Source: Sperchopsis tessellata (taxonomy: Eukaryota > Arthropoda > Insecta > Coleoptera > Hydrophilidae). From it: a stretch of 37,778 nt of DNA. Positions 11,801-23,400 of this stretch are shown here, piece by piece. The notes under the pieces are model-generated. The model was given only the letters and a program-made list of their open reading frames with translations. It did no database searches and was not told the DNA's origin. Within the stretch, counting starts at the first letter, position 1; every line of letters begins with the position of its first letter. The stretch is from positions 1 through 37,778 of the forward strand of contig JAWQRN010000115.1 in assembly GCA_033557685.1 (NCBI GenBank), read 5' to 3'. The position numbers and the translations under genes are program-made.

Positions 11801-13893
11801 TCTAACATATAAACTCATGACTGAACGTATATAAAAAGTTTCAAATTAATATTAATTAGAAAATTTTTTTCTAAAAACACATTTATTTTGTAAATTAATT
11901 CGACATCTGTATATCGGATGCAGGATACATTTTTTATTCTTCTAGATTCTAATTCGTTATTAAAAATACTTTTATATCAATAAAAAACATTTCCTTGTTA
12001 TTTCCTTGAGACATTAACCAAGTAAGTCTATTGCTTCCCATAGGGTTATTGTTGCTTAGAAGAGAGGTATTAAAATAACCCGTCTCAGGTGTTAAAAAGT
12101 TTGGCCCTTTTGGTGGCAGTTCTGTAAACATGATCATTCAATGCCCTTCTAGAACTACATTACATTCCAAATTATTCAATATATTATGCAAATTTCAAAT
12201 ATTGAGCAATTTATTTACATACAATAACTTGCTACACAACAAATTGCTACACTTGTTATGTAGTACCTCTTTTATTACTTTTGATCTAATTGATTCCAGA
12301 AAATAAAATCAATCTTATAAAGACTGAAGTCTACAGATATAGTTGACAGACATGTTGCATCGAATGTGTCTAAGTGGCGATTCTATTGAAATAAAGTTGC
12401 ATACGAGTCCTACGTGTGGATATGAAAAATGCATAACATATCTCATGCCATTCCAAGATCTTACAAATGGGCACTGCCTTACTGTTTATTGTCACACTAA
12501 TGAACAGTTATTGTTTACTCCAATTCTCAATTACCTCCGCTTTAGATATACATATTGTGAGCCGAAATATTAGTGGTATTATTTAATTGCATGTGACTTA
12601 ACTGCGAACCATAGGGCCTATACTTTTTTGGGGTAACTCTGACTAAACGTGACACTTCTCTTTTACAGCTCACAGTGTTGACGTAATTTTTGTAACACTG
12701 TTAAATAATTCAAATTCAGTGAATCTTCTATAAGTGTCTTGCAGACCGGGTACATGAAATTAATTATATTCGTGTTCGTACTCTATAAACAATTATTTGT
12801 GTAAATAAGACAGTGTGTAAAATATTCAAATTCATCCTTTTTTATCCACATATACCATTCCTAAAACGACCCATATATAAAGCATGAGAAGAGAAGCCCA
12901 TACACACACACATCTGCAGTTGTTCGAACCCATACATACACATGTCTGCAGATGTTGGAATTAAAGTAAGCAAAAACATTTACTTACATTTGCATACAGG
13001 AAATTAACTTCTATTTACACGAGACAGAATCGGCGCCATTATATTTACAGTTCCTGGCCCTCCGAAGTAAACACTTACATACCCAACAGTTTGCTCAGTT
13101 ATAAACCGATATACGAAATATAATGGATATATTTAGAAGTTTAAAATTGAATACCTTTACCATAATAGCAACTGAATACGTAAATATTGCATCACAGTTG
13201 CAAATGGCAGGGGTTCTTCATATGTTGTGCCTGTAGATTTTTATAAACAATTAGTACATTGGATATCATGGGATTAATTCTAAATCTGTTTTCAAATTTA
13301 TTTTAAAAACAACATAAAATGACATGAGAACACAAATTACAACAATAGTTTGTGAGGTAAGAAAACAAATGACAAAAATGGTGTGCAGTCTCATCACTAG
13401 AGCGTAAGTTATTTTTATACACCACTTAACAGAACTTTAGGGCTTTAGCGCAAATTTAACTTGGGGCACTTTTCATATACATACTTTATTTTTGAATTAT
13501 TTGGTAATTTGCAGAACTACTTAAATCTCCCTGTTACATTGTCTTCAAGTAAAAAATAACTTGTATAATGGAAATTAACCTATTTAAAGTCATCAATTTC
13601 CCAGGTACTCACTTTATTGTCGATAATTTCAATTGAAATAGAACAAAGCCAAGAAAATAGATTAAAATACAAATATGCAACCAATTTTCTAAACCTTTGG
13701 GACCCTATGAAATATTTTGCATTGTGCTTCAGTACAGTTTTATTAAAATCTGTAGCAGATACGTGCAGTTAAGAAAAACATACTTCACTTTTTTAAATAA
13801 AGTTATATGGTAATGCAAGAACTCACCAGTTCTTTTGATTTCAATAATTTTCAAGGGTATATTTAAATAATTTTTTTGAGCCAAAGTTACCTG
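11801..13893. other. AT-rich intergenic DNA with one short direct repeat
   Basis: No gene recognised. Two adjacent imperfect 32-bp units at about 12898-12929 and 12931-12960 share CCCATACA, ACACA and TCTGCAG blocks. A small hairpin, CTACACAACAA against TTGTTATGTAG, lies near 12232-12262. Confidence 0.45.
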
Positions 13894-15110
13894 GGCCTAT
13901 GTAAGAGATGGTGATATATTGTTGGAAGAGAGATACTCCAGATTATGTGTTGTGGTTTTTAATACTTCATTATAAAATGTTGAAATAAATATAAATTATT
14001 TTCAATTTTTACATATTGAAAGAAACTCTATTTAACACTAACTAAAGGAAAACTTGAGATTTAATTAAAATAAATACATGAAGATTTAGTTATCTAAATA
14101 TATTTATTCAAATGAAGTTGTGATAAATCAAATATTTGACTCATTGTTACAAGGCGTTACTTTGACATGGTAGAAGTATCCCTAAAATAAACACTAAAAG
14201 AGTATTAATTTGATATTTTACCAAACTGAGCAAAATAATTAATACTGTCCTTACTGACATTTGACGTAAAAAATTTCCATCGTGACATCAAATGTTTCCA
14301 AATCAATATTTTAAGGTTTAGCAGCACTTCACAAAAAGCGGCCTGTTACTAACCCAAAATACACATAGTGCCAGTTTAGAGACCAAAATGGTCAACTCAA
14401 TACCGTCTCTGCAAATACTTCAATTTTAAAAAACTTATTCCACGTAATGAACAAAAACTATCTGCAAAGGCTCAAAATAACCCTAATTGACTGGTTCATA
14501 AAGAGATTGATTTCAAATTTTGTCGATATGTGCACAATTTATGGTAAATTGCATCTGTATGAAAAATTATAATTAAGTACCGCTTTTACCCTCATATATG
14601 GGGAGTTCTTATGCAAATTCTTTGGGAGGTGAGCTTCGATTTTGTGTTACGCCACTGATAAATGAAATATAATAATTACCATCCCTAACATATCAAATAA
14701 ATGAATTATTTTTTTACATGTTGTGTTGTAGTTATTTGAGCCATTCATTGTTTTAAAATAAATAATTTATTAAACAATATGTATTCAAAACAAAAAAGAA
14801 TGTATTGAAAATGTTTAATATTAATATTTTTATATGTAAATTTATAATATTTTGCCCCTATTCCTGCAATCTGTAGTTATACTTGAAAACCTGTCAACAG
14901 GTAATTTCGAGGACTATTTTCATTGCTTAAGCTCATAATTATGGATAAAAAATATTTTAAACCCGCAGCCTTAAAGATATGAACTTTTATAAACAGTAGA
15001 TCGTCCCCTAGCTTCAACACACCATACAATGCCATTAATTATATTGTTGATTATTTTCAGCAGTAAATTGTTCCATACTTCAGTGACAGCTTGAATCAAT
15101 TGTTTTTAGT
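13894..15110. repeat. 1.2-kb direct duplication, copy 1
   Basis: Starts GGCCTATGTAAGAGATGGTG and ends CAATTGTTTTTAGT. It aligns at high identity with copy 2, which begins two bases downstream. It has two segments that copy 2 lacks, about 225 bp (14130-14355) and about 50 bp (near 14493-14540). Its right end, on the minus strand, carries the C-terminal codons of a Tc1-like transposase. Confidence 0.92.
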
Positions 15111-15112
15111 GT

Positions 15113-16044
15113 GGCCTATGTAAGAGATGGTGATATATTGTTGGAAGAGAGATACTCCAGATAATGTATCGTGGTTTTTAATACTTCATTATAAAATGTT
15201 GAAATAAATATAAATTATTTTCAATTTTTACATATTGAAAGAAACTCTACTTAACACTAACTAAAGGAAAACTTAGAGATTTAATTAAAATAAATACATG
15301 AAGATTTAGTTATCTAAATATATTTATTGAAATGAAATTCTGATAGATCAAAATACACATAGTGCCAGTTTAGAGACCAAAATGGTCAACTGAATACCAT
15401 CTCTGCAAATACTTCATTTTTAAAAAACTTTTTCCACGTAATGAACAAAAACTATCTGCAAAGGCTCAAAATAACCCTAATTATGGTAAATTGCATCTGT
15501 ATGAAAAATTATAATTAAGTATCGCTTTTACCCTCATATATGGGGAGTTCTTATGCAAATTCTTTGGGAGGTGAGCTTCGATTTTGTGTTAAGCCACTGA
15601 TAATTGAAATATATTAATTACCATCCCTAACATATCAAATAAATGAATTATTGTTGTGTTGTAGTTATTTGGGCCATTCATTGCTTTAAAATAAATAATT
15701 TATTAAAAAATATGTATTCAAAACAAAGAAGAACGTATTGAAAATGTTTAATATTAATATTTTTATATGTAAATTTGTAATATTTTGCCCCTATTCTTGC
15801 AATCTGTAGTTATACTTGAAAACCTGTCAACAGGTAATTTCGAGGACTATTTTCATTGCTTCAGCTCACAATTAAGGATAAAAAATATTTTTAAAGCCGC
15901 AGCCTTAAAGATATGAACTTTTATAAACAGTAGGACGTCCCCTAGCTTCAACACACCTTACAATGCCATTAATTATATTGTTGATTATTTTCAGCAGTAA
16001 ATTGTTCCATACTTCAGTGACGGCTTGAATCAATTGTTTTTAGT
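15113..16044. repeat. 1.2-kb direct duplication, copy 2 (deleted to 0.93 kb)
   Basis: Same boundaries as copy 1 but shorter through two internal deletions. Scattered substitutions separate the copies, so the event is not very recent. Copy 2 alone continues into the rest of the Tc1-like coding remnant to its right, so copy 2 probably keeps the original context and copy 1 is the derived one. Confidence 0.92.
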
Positions 16045-16144
16045 TAGAAAGGGTTATTTTTTCATTTTATTGCAAATTTTAGCAATCCCAAACAAGTTCG
16101 ATTAATTTCAAGTCAGAATAACTGGCGATTAATGACATTATGTC
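15938..16144 (-). mobile_element. Tc1-like transposase C-terminus (remnant)
   Basis: The minus strand reads SYSDLKLIELVWDC (for 'SPDLNPIE..WD.L'), then a degraded stretch with stops, then QLIQAVTEVWNNLLLKIINN and finally VEARG. This is the usual end of Tc1-family transposases. The last part is also present in copy 1 at about 15004-15110. Confidence 0.7.
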
Positions 16145-17187
16145 TAAAATCAATTAACTGACGTTTCTACTTCAGTGGAGACAGATAGTTTGATCCATAA
16201 TATCAAAATCTAATGGGTGATAATTTAAAGGTACCGATAATATTTATAATCAAATATTTTCAGCTCAGAACATCACAAAACTCAGATTCACTACCATGAT
16301 GTCCCATATATGAATGACATATCGAAAGCAATCACATCGTTCAATATCACCTCACAAACTCTCACATTAAAAATTAACACAACATATTTTTAAATTTCTA
16401 AAATGTTTCTTGATTGTAGATACTTTTTTCACATAAACCGCGGATATAATATATCCAATTCTGAATAAATTAGCTCAGGTTGTAACATAAATGAAGATTG
16501 GAAAGAGAAGTTTAGTTTGTACAGATGTCCCAAATTTTTTATCTACTGGGGGGATCTCTATTATTGATTCGGCACTTTTGCAAATTCTTACAGACAATTC
16601 AGTTATTTTTGAAAAACTCAAAACAACTAAAACAAATTTATTTCTCTATTAAAGCTTTATTTTTAGCAAAATTCAAAATCTGTAAACACATTTCTACAGC
16701 AACAATTTGTTTTATATCTATTACGAGTGACAACATTTGCATAGAACGTTTTGTCTTTTACGGGACATCATCAATTTAATTTTAGTAGGAAGTAGGAACT
16801 ACCTATAAATCACATATATATTGCTAAAGTTTTAGTATCTGAATTTCAACAACAAATTCATAGTTGCAGATGTAAGATGGTGGTTCAGGCATTTTAGGAT
16901 CTAACTAAAATTTCAAATATTCAATTATACCATACATTAAGCACCTTTTTGAAAAATGAAGTAAACCGAAACCTCTTTCCAAATGTGTTCTCATTTATTA
17001 CCTTTTTAATCACCGTTTATAAAAAATAAAAATTATATCATTTCTATGTAAATTTTGCAGTTCACCAATCATAAATAAAAATATATTTAATCTTTTTTCC
17101 TAAAAAATTAACCCATATGCGATTACACTGTTTATAATCTAATTCCTACATTTATGAAATAAAATGCAAGAAAAATATAAAAAAGTA
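16145..17187. other. AT-rich DNA between the Tc1 remnant and Xpd
   Basis: May include the rest of the degraded Tc1 element on its left. No gene recognised. The Xpd 3' end and transcription termination lie at the right edge. Confidence 0.45.
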
Positions 17188-17193
17188 TTTATT
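17188..17193 (-). promoter_or_regulatory. Putative Xpd polyadenylation signal (AATAAA)
   Basis: TTTATT on the plus strand reads AATAAA on the minus strand, 82 bp past the Xpd stop. This would give a short 3' UTR of roughly 100 nt. It is the first canonical hexamer downstream of the stop, but such hexamers are common in AT-rich DNA. Confidence 0.55.
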
Positions 17194-17275
17194 ATTGTAT
17201 AAATAAGATAGTACAGATCAACTACATTTATAAAATGTATAAAAAAAGTTTTAGTGCTTATGTACTAATTAAATA

Positions 17276-17410
17276 TTAATTCTGTTGAGCTTGCTCTTCA
17301 ATTTTCTTGGCTGTAGAATTCTGCAGTTGCTCCAAGGTCAACAATGACACGCCCAACTGATCTTCTCTGGTAAATGGCTGAGCCATTTGCCGTAACCATC
17401 TTTTTGCAAT
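17276..17410 (-). CDS. Xpd: Xpd exon 13 (residues 716-759, stop)
   Basis: Encodes RQMAQPFTREDQLGVSLLTL and a C-terminal tail rich in Glu and Gln, closing with TAA at 17278-17276. Arg722, the human trichothiodystrophy hotspot, falls in LRQMAQP and is conserved. The tail is about as long as in human XPD. Confidence 0.96.
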   Translation of the reverse strand: MAKRWLRQMAQPFTREDQLGVSLLTLEQLQNSTAKKIEEQAQQN

Positions 17411-20400
17411 CTAAAATATGATTTTATTTATTGTAGGTCCTATAAATTATATGTTATCAAAGTATACCTGGACAGCTTCTTCTGTTGATAAATTACATAA
17501 ACTATCTTTTAAATGCTCTTGGATCCATTTAGGTAACTTTGATCTTTTATCAGATCTTGAAAATCTTTTATCAGCAAATATCATAATACCATAATCTGTT
17601 TTTCCTCTGATAGCTCTCCCTACGCATTGTGCTGCATGACGCATAGCATCAAATGTTAAGAAATCATTTTCTTTTATCTAAAATCAAAGTTGTAAGGCAT
17701 GGCGTTATAGAAATATACACTTCAATCTTCAGAAATTGAAAAAAATTCTATCAACCTGAAATTGGTCTCTCAAATAGTCCAATCGAGCTTTTAATATTCG
17801 AGACTGCGTATAAACATACGGAATTCCAAACATTAATACACATCTCCCTAAATGGTGGTCAAAATCTACTCCTTCCGATACTTTTCCTCTGGCTACAGAT
17901 AATAAGACCGCTCCTCGGCCTGATTCACAAGCCTAAAAAAGAAAAACACAAATAAAGTACTGACTTTCATCAAAAATTAATTAACGTATATTACCTTAAT
18001 AAAATACATCAATGCAAAACTAGTTTCTGCAGAGTCTGGTGTTTCTATAAAAAGTAATTTGTATCGTTGCAAACTGTCAATTACACCTTGATCATACCAA
18101 CTGGTAACTACAGACTCTAAATATAAATATGAAGTGAAGAAACACACAATGCCATCCGGTACATTTGCTGCAATCTAAAAATAAAAATGTATTCAGATTA
18201 TGTTAATAAAAGAGGAAGCTGGTAGAAGTGAAATGGTCAAGTATGGAGGAAAAATTAGTGTACAAGTGGTTGCACAAGATATTTAAAAGGATATTTAGAG
18301 GATAAGGTAATGCCACAGCATAATAAATATACTTAACATAAAATAATAAACAAGTCCATAAAACAAAAAATTTAGTTTTCTAATAATATGGTATTTAAAA
18401 TCCTCTTTAAAGCAGTTCTATTTTGGTTTCTTTTGTTTGCTTAATATTTTATGTTCAATCCTAGGTACAATCTTGTCACGTGTCCTGTTCTGCTTATGTT
18501 AATCTTGCTTGATGATATTGTTCTGTATGGGTGTCATTCATACCATTTTTAATTCAAGTTCACTATCTACATATGCATTTCATTATTCATTATGCAGTCT
18601 AGGGAAAGTGTTTTGTAAAGTTGTGATGGTAAAAGCATTGCTAAGCATTTCAAAAGACAATGTTATATGCCCAACAAATGTATCTTCTAACAATTTTTTT
18701 ATATACATCGAGTGATATGTAAATGTAAGTAAGAAAGAATATGTACGGCAGATTTCCAGATCTAGAAAAACAGTGTAACTGAGAATAAGTGGCTACTTAA
18801 TATTTTCATTGACAAATGTATGAGTAAGGCTTGCATAGAATTGGATGGAATAAGATCTAGAGGGAAAAAATGGAATTTTTGAATGTACGTAGATGATGCA
18901 GTGATATTAATTGATACTTTTAAGCTACAGTCGTTGTTAATTGGGTTGTTATAAGCAACAGAAAGAATGGAATAAAAATATATATGTATGAAAGTAAGAA
19001 TTGAATGCACAATTAGCTTAAAAGTTAGAGTGCTTGAGTATTACAAGGGGTGATCAATCCTGAAATCAGCAAAATGTCTAGATCTGATATTCTCCTGTGT
19101 TGCTTTTTGGCAATAGTGATATCAGCAGTCAGCAGAAACTATAATAAAACTAGTTTTAAACAAAAACAGGGTGTTATACAGTAAGGTCTGTGAAAAGGTG
19201 AGAAAATATATATTATTGGACTGCACAGTATTCATTACACCTAGACTAGGGTAAATATCCTGGTTTTCCGGGAGTATCCCAAAGAATGTATTAAAGATTG
19301 TAGTTTTACCCGGTTTTAGAGTTCATATAAATCATATACATATACAAATTGGAAAAGTATACTATGCAATTGTAACAATGAAACAACATATGAAACAAAA
19401 ACCTGCAAATATTTCAAATTCAATTTCTGTTTTACAATCAAATGTATATATTTTCCTGTAACAGACATATGTATCTGGCCCCACATTAAAGAATTTTACA
19501 TGATGTTAGTGCAAAATAATCCATCTACGAAAAATTTCAATACATACAGTGAACTAAGTGAATCTGCTGTAGGTATCAGCCAGACATTTAAAATGGAGAC
19601 AATTACCAACCTACTCATTTCCTAGCTATACCTAAACCGAAATATCAGCTTCTTACATCATTTATCATGCTCTTCGTAAGCCTGACAGTTCTACAACCAA
19701 AATTCAATTGTATTCGATAGATCCTCCAAAACTGCTTACAGATATCTAAAGTGATCCTAAATTGGAACTTGTGTTAAATAATATTTCACTAGGTTTTGGG
19801 CTTCACTTGGAAGGTTTTTGTGTGCATATCTAAAAAGTTGTACCGACAAATTGTAGTACGTCTCGAGGATCATAGGTACCTACAAATTCTATGGCGACCT
19901 CACCCTTCGCAAAAAAATCAGCAGTATTCAACTCCCTTCCTAACTTTGTGAGATTTACGACTGCTTGTGCATGATGAAGCACAACGGTTCCATAAAACAG
20001 CATCCATACTACTCCAAGTACCTAGATGATATCGTTCCTGGAGATAGTTCCATAAGGAAAGCATTAGAATTACAACAACAATTGATGCAATATCTAGCCT
20101 GTGGTTGATTTGAAATAAGAAAATGGATGAGTAACAGCTCTGCCCTTTTCCATGCGATTAAGGTTAGCCGCTTAGAACAGCCCCTTTCCACAAGCGGTGA
20201 TGATCCTGTCGTCAAAGTGGAACCCCATATCAGATACGTTTTCTAAATCCATCACATTAGATTCTCCACAACAAACATGCTCTAAACGAGTCAAAATTTC
20301 TAGGAACTTCTATTCACTAGGCTAGTGAGCACCTGTCATTTTTCATGCTAAGTATATTTTACAACAAACTGACATGCAGGTTTGAGATAAAAAGATGTTG

Positions 20401-23400
20401 TTCCTTTCTTCTCAGCCAGTATGCATAGTAGATATTTGTAATGCATCAGAGCATCGATACGATGCTGTTATCTATGTAAAAATAGCTGATTTAGAAAATC
20501 AAGTTAAGTTATATTAGGGGGACCAGAAAGTAAGGTCGTTTCTGCGCCTGTCAACATTTATTTATCATTTGTGTGCTTCAAAGCCATGCCAAAGACATTT
20601 TAAGGTTAAAGTGACTTGTTTACTTATAAATAATTAAATCTTAATTTTCTTTTTGCAATTTTGGCTGAAATGACCAGCCAAATACCAGAAGAGGTACAAA
20701 TCCGGCATTGTATGCTTTTTGAATTTCACAAGGGTAGTAAAGCAACAGTTGCTACCAAAAACATTTGCGATGTTTATCCAAGTGCATTAGACGTTCATAA
20801 ATGCCAAAGGTGGTTTTTTAAGTTAAGATCTGGTAATTTTGATCTTTCTGACTCTTATCGATCAGGAAGACCAACAACTTTAGAAAATGACTTGTTAAGG
20901 GCGGAAGTGGAAACAAACCCGTGTCAGACAATCGAGGAACTGTCAATCACTCTTAACCAACCTTGCTCGACCATCCAAGAACATTTGCAACAGATTGGTA
21001 AAGTATGTAGGGCAGGTGTTTGGGTCCCGCATAATATGTCCGAAGAAAACAAAGCTTACCGATCCACCAAATGCAACTTATTGCTTCAACGGCACAATAC
21101 AGAAGCATTTTTTGATTGCTTGATCACTGGAGATGAAAAATGGGTTCTCTATGATAATCCAAAACGCAAAAGGCAGTAGCTCTCTCCGAATGAATCGCCA
21201 CAAAGTACTGCTAAGCCAGATTTACATCCCAAAAAGGCACTTTGTGTGTTTCGTGAAGTAGTCACGGAATCGTTCATACATCACTGTGGTAATTAATTTT
21301 GTTTTATAGATTTTCAACATAGTTGACCTTAAGAAATTGAAAATGTTGAGTAGTAACATCTGTTACCTGTCGATATTGGTACCTGTACATCTTCTTTCAT
21401 ATCATTTGCGACTATCACCCCACATCCTAGATAATTAAATTAGTCCACTCTTTTCAAGTGCTTGCTTCCAATTCACCTTGTTATCCCTCAACACCCTTGT
21501 TTTCAGCGTGTATTTGGTTTTTTGTTCGTTGATGTTGGGGGTCTGCCCCTTCTAAACCCACTCTGGTAGTCTCCAAGTATTTGTCCTGTATATTGTTCCA
21601 TTCTGTGCTATATTTGTTTTCATTATTTTGTACACCACAGTGAGGAGGGAAATGCCTCTATAGTGCTCACAAATCAACTGGTCTCTTTTTTTTATATATT
21701 GAGCGTTTTTTCATTGCATTAGCATAACTTTTTTTTCCCATATCTCTTTAATACCACTTCACACAACCAATTCTACAACTATCACATACATCCACAGGTA
21801 ATCATTAATAATTGCATGATAATTCATTATACCAAATAAACAAATTTAAGTATATGTATTTTTAGACTATAAATTCTAAGTTTGCAGCATCTGCCACATT
21901 TGTTGTAAATAAGAAAATAAATCGATCTTGCAACATGATTTTTTGCCAAGTTCAATATTATGACTGAGTATTTTTAAGTTAATGTTTGATACTACAAAGA
22001 GAATAAGAATAGATCTCTAATTTATGTTACTGAAAATTATCAGAGCAAATTCTCAAAGCAAAAGTTGGTTCACTTGTATAAAATATGAACTTACCTCTAC
22101 AAGTAACTGGCCATAATTTCTAATAACTGCTATATCTTCTCTAGTTTCAAATTTTGAGGAAATTGCTACTTGATCATTACCTTTAGATACTATCTGTAAG
22201 AAAAATATAATAACTTGCTTTTAGTTGATATGAGTAATTTCACTAACTCACCATTGGTAGTAAACATGGCCTGGCTAATGTCATAGTAAAGGAAGACATA
22301 ATAACTGGATGAAAATTTAATATTTTTGGATACATATCCAGAGGTGACAATGTTCCAGATGTAATGACTACTGTTTGAAACCTATCGAACATAGGTTTCA
22401 CTGCCAGAGATGAGTCCAAACAACTGTAACACAAATATAATAAAACTAATATAAAAGCCTATAATCATATTTCTAATTCTATGATTATTCAATGATACTA
22501 TATAAAATATCATACTTCTGTTCATTTGCTCACCAAAAATGAAGAACAGGATTCGAAACTGTTGGAGTTTTATCATCAAATGGCTCAACAATTATCATAA
22601 ATCCTTTGGTGTACGTAGAAACTAATGTTGCTAAATGAGTTACTAGAATTAAAGGACTGAAGTCCGTCATATCAGAAATTTCCAAAGTTCTCAAGAGTGA
22701 CGCTAACCTCTCAGCACAAAACCGCAACGGCTTACGTTCGATACAAACTTTATTCTGAACATCCTTCAAAAATCCAGCCGGTGACTCTTGGACAACATGT
22801 TGCACTCTCAGCCTGGTTTTCAAGTATTCTATAAATCTCTTGAGAAAACTCACAAAGTGTTCTGCATTTCTAATATTTCCAGGCACAACCTCTAAAAAAA
22901 ATAAAACCTATTTTAACTAAAAATGCAACTGGGTACCGGATACATATCCAATATCACTGGGTATCATGTACTCAGCCAGATAAATAGATACTTTTTTATA
23001 TAAAAGATAATAATATAAATAGTTGACATAGAAAACTGCCTAAATGAAACATTTTTATAAGTCTATAATTCGGTGAGTATACTAACGCAGCATAAATAAT
23101 CATAACAGTGGTGTCAATGGTAAGTGAAAAAACAGACATACGTCTATATAAAAAACTGTTTACTAGTTTGTTGCTATTAGTATTATATTTTTAACAGAAT
23201 TTCTTTCTGGGGGAACAAACAAAAAACTGCCAGTATCGTAACAAACAACAAAATATGTAGTGTGAATTTTGCTTCACGTACAAGAACTACAGGTATCTAA
23301 AAGTGCATGAAACTCACATACATGGAAGATCAAGTGTTACGGGATATGAATCCCCGAGGTGGTCGGGTTTTGGTTATTAAGGAAATGTCTATATGTTAGT

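Noticed and set aside
11949..12573. Open frames of 62 (minus) and 76 (plus) codons
   Set aside because: No recognisable domain, no splice or promoter context; within chance length for this composition.
18762..19010. Minus-strand open frame of 82 codons in intron 9
   Set aside because: It is the complement of a plus-strand LINE reverse transcriptase fragment.
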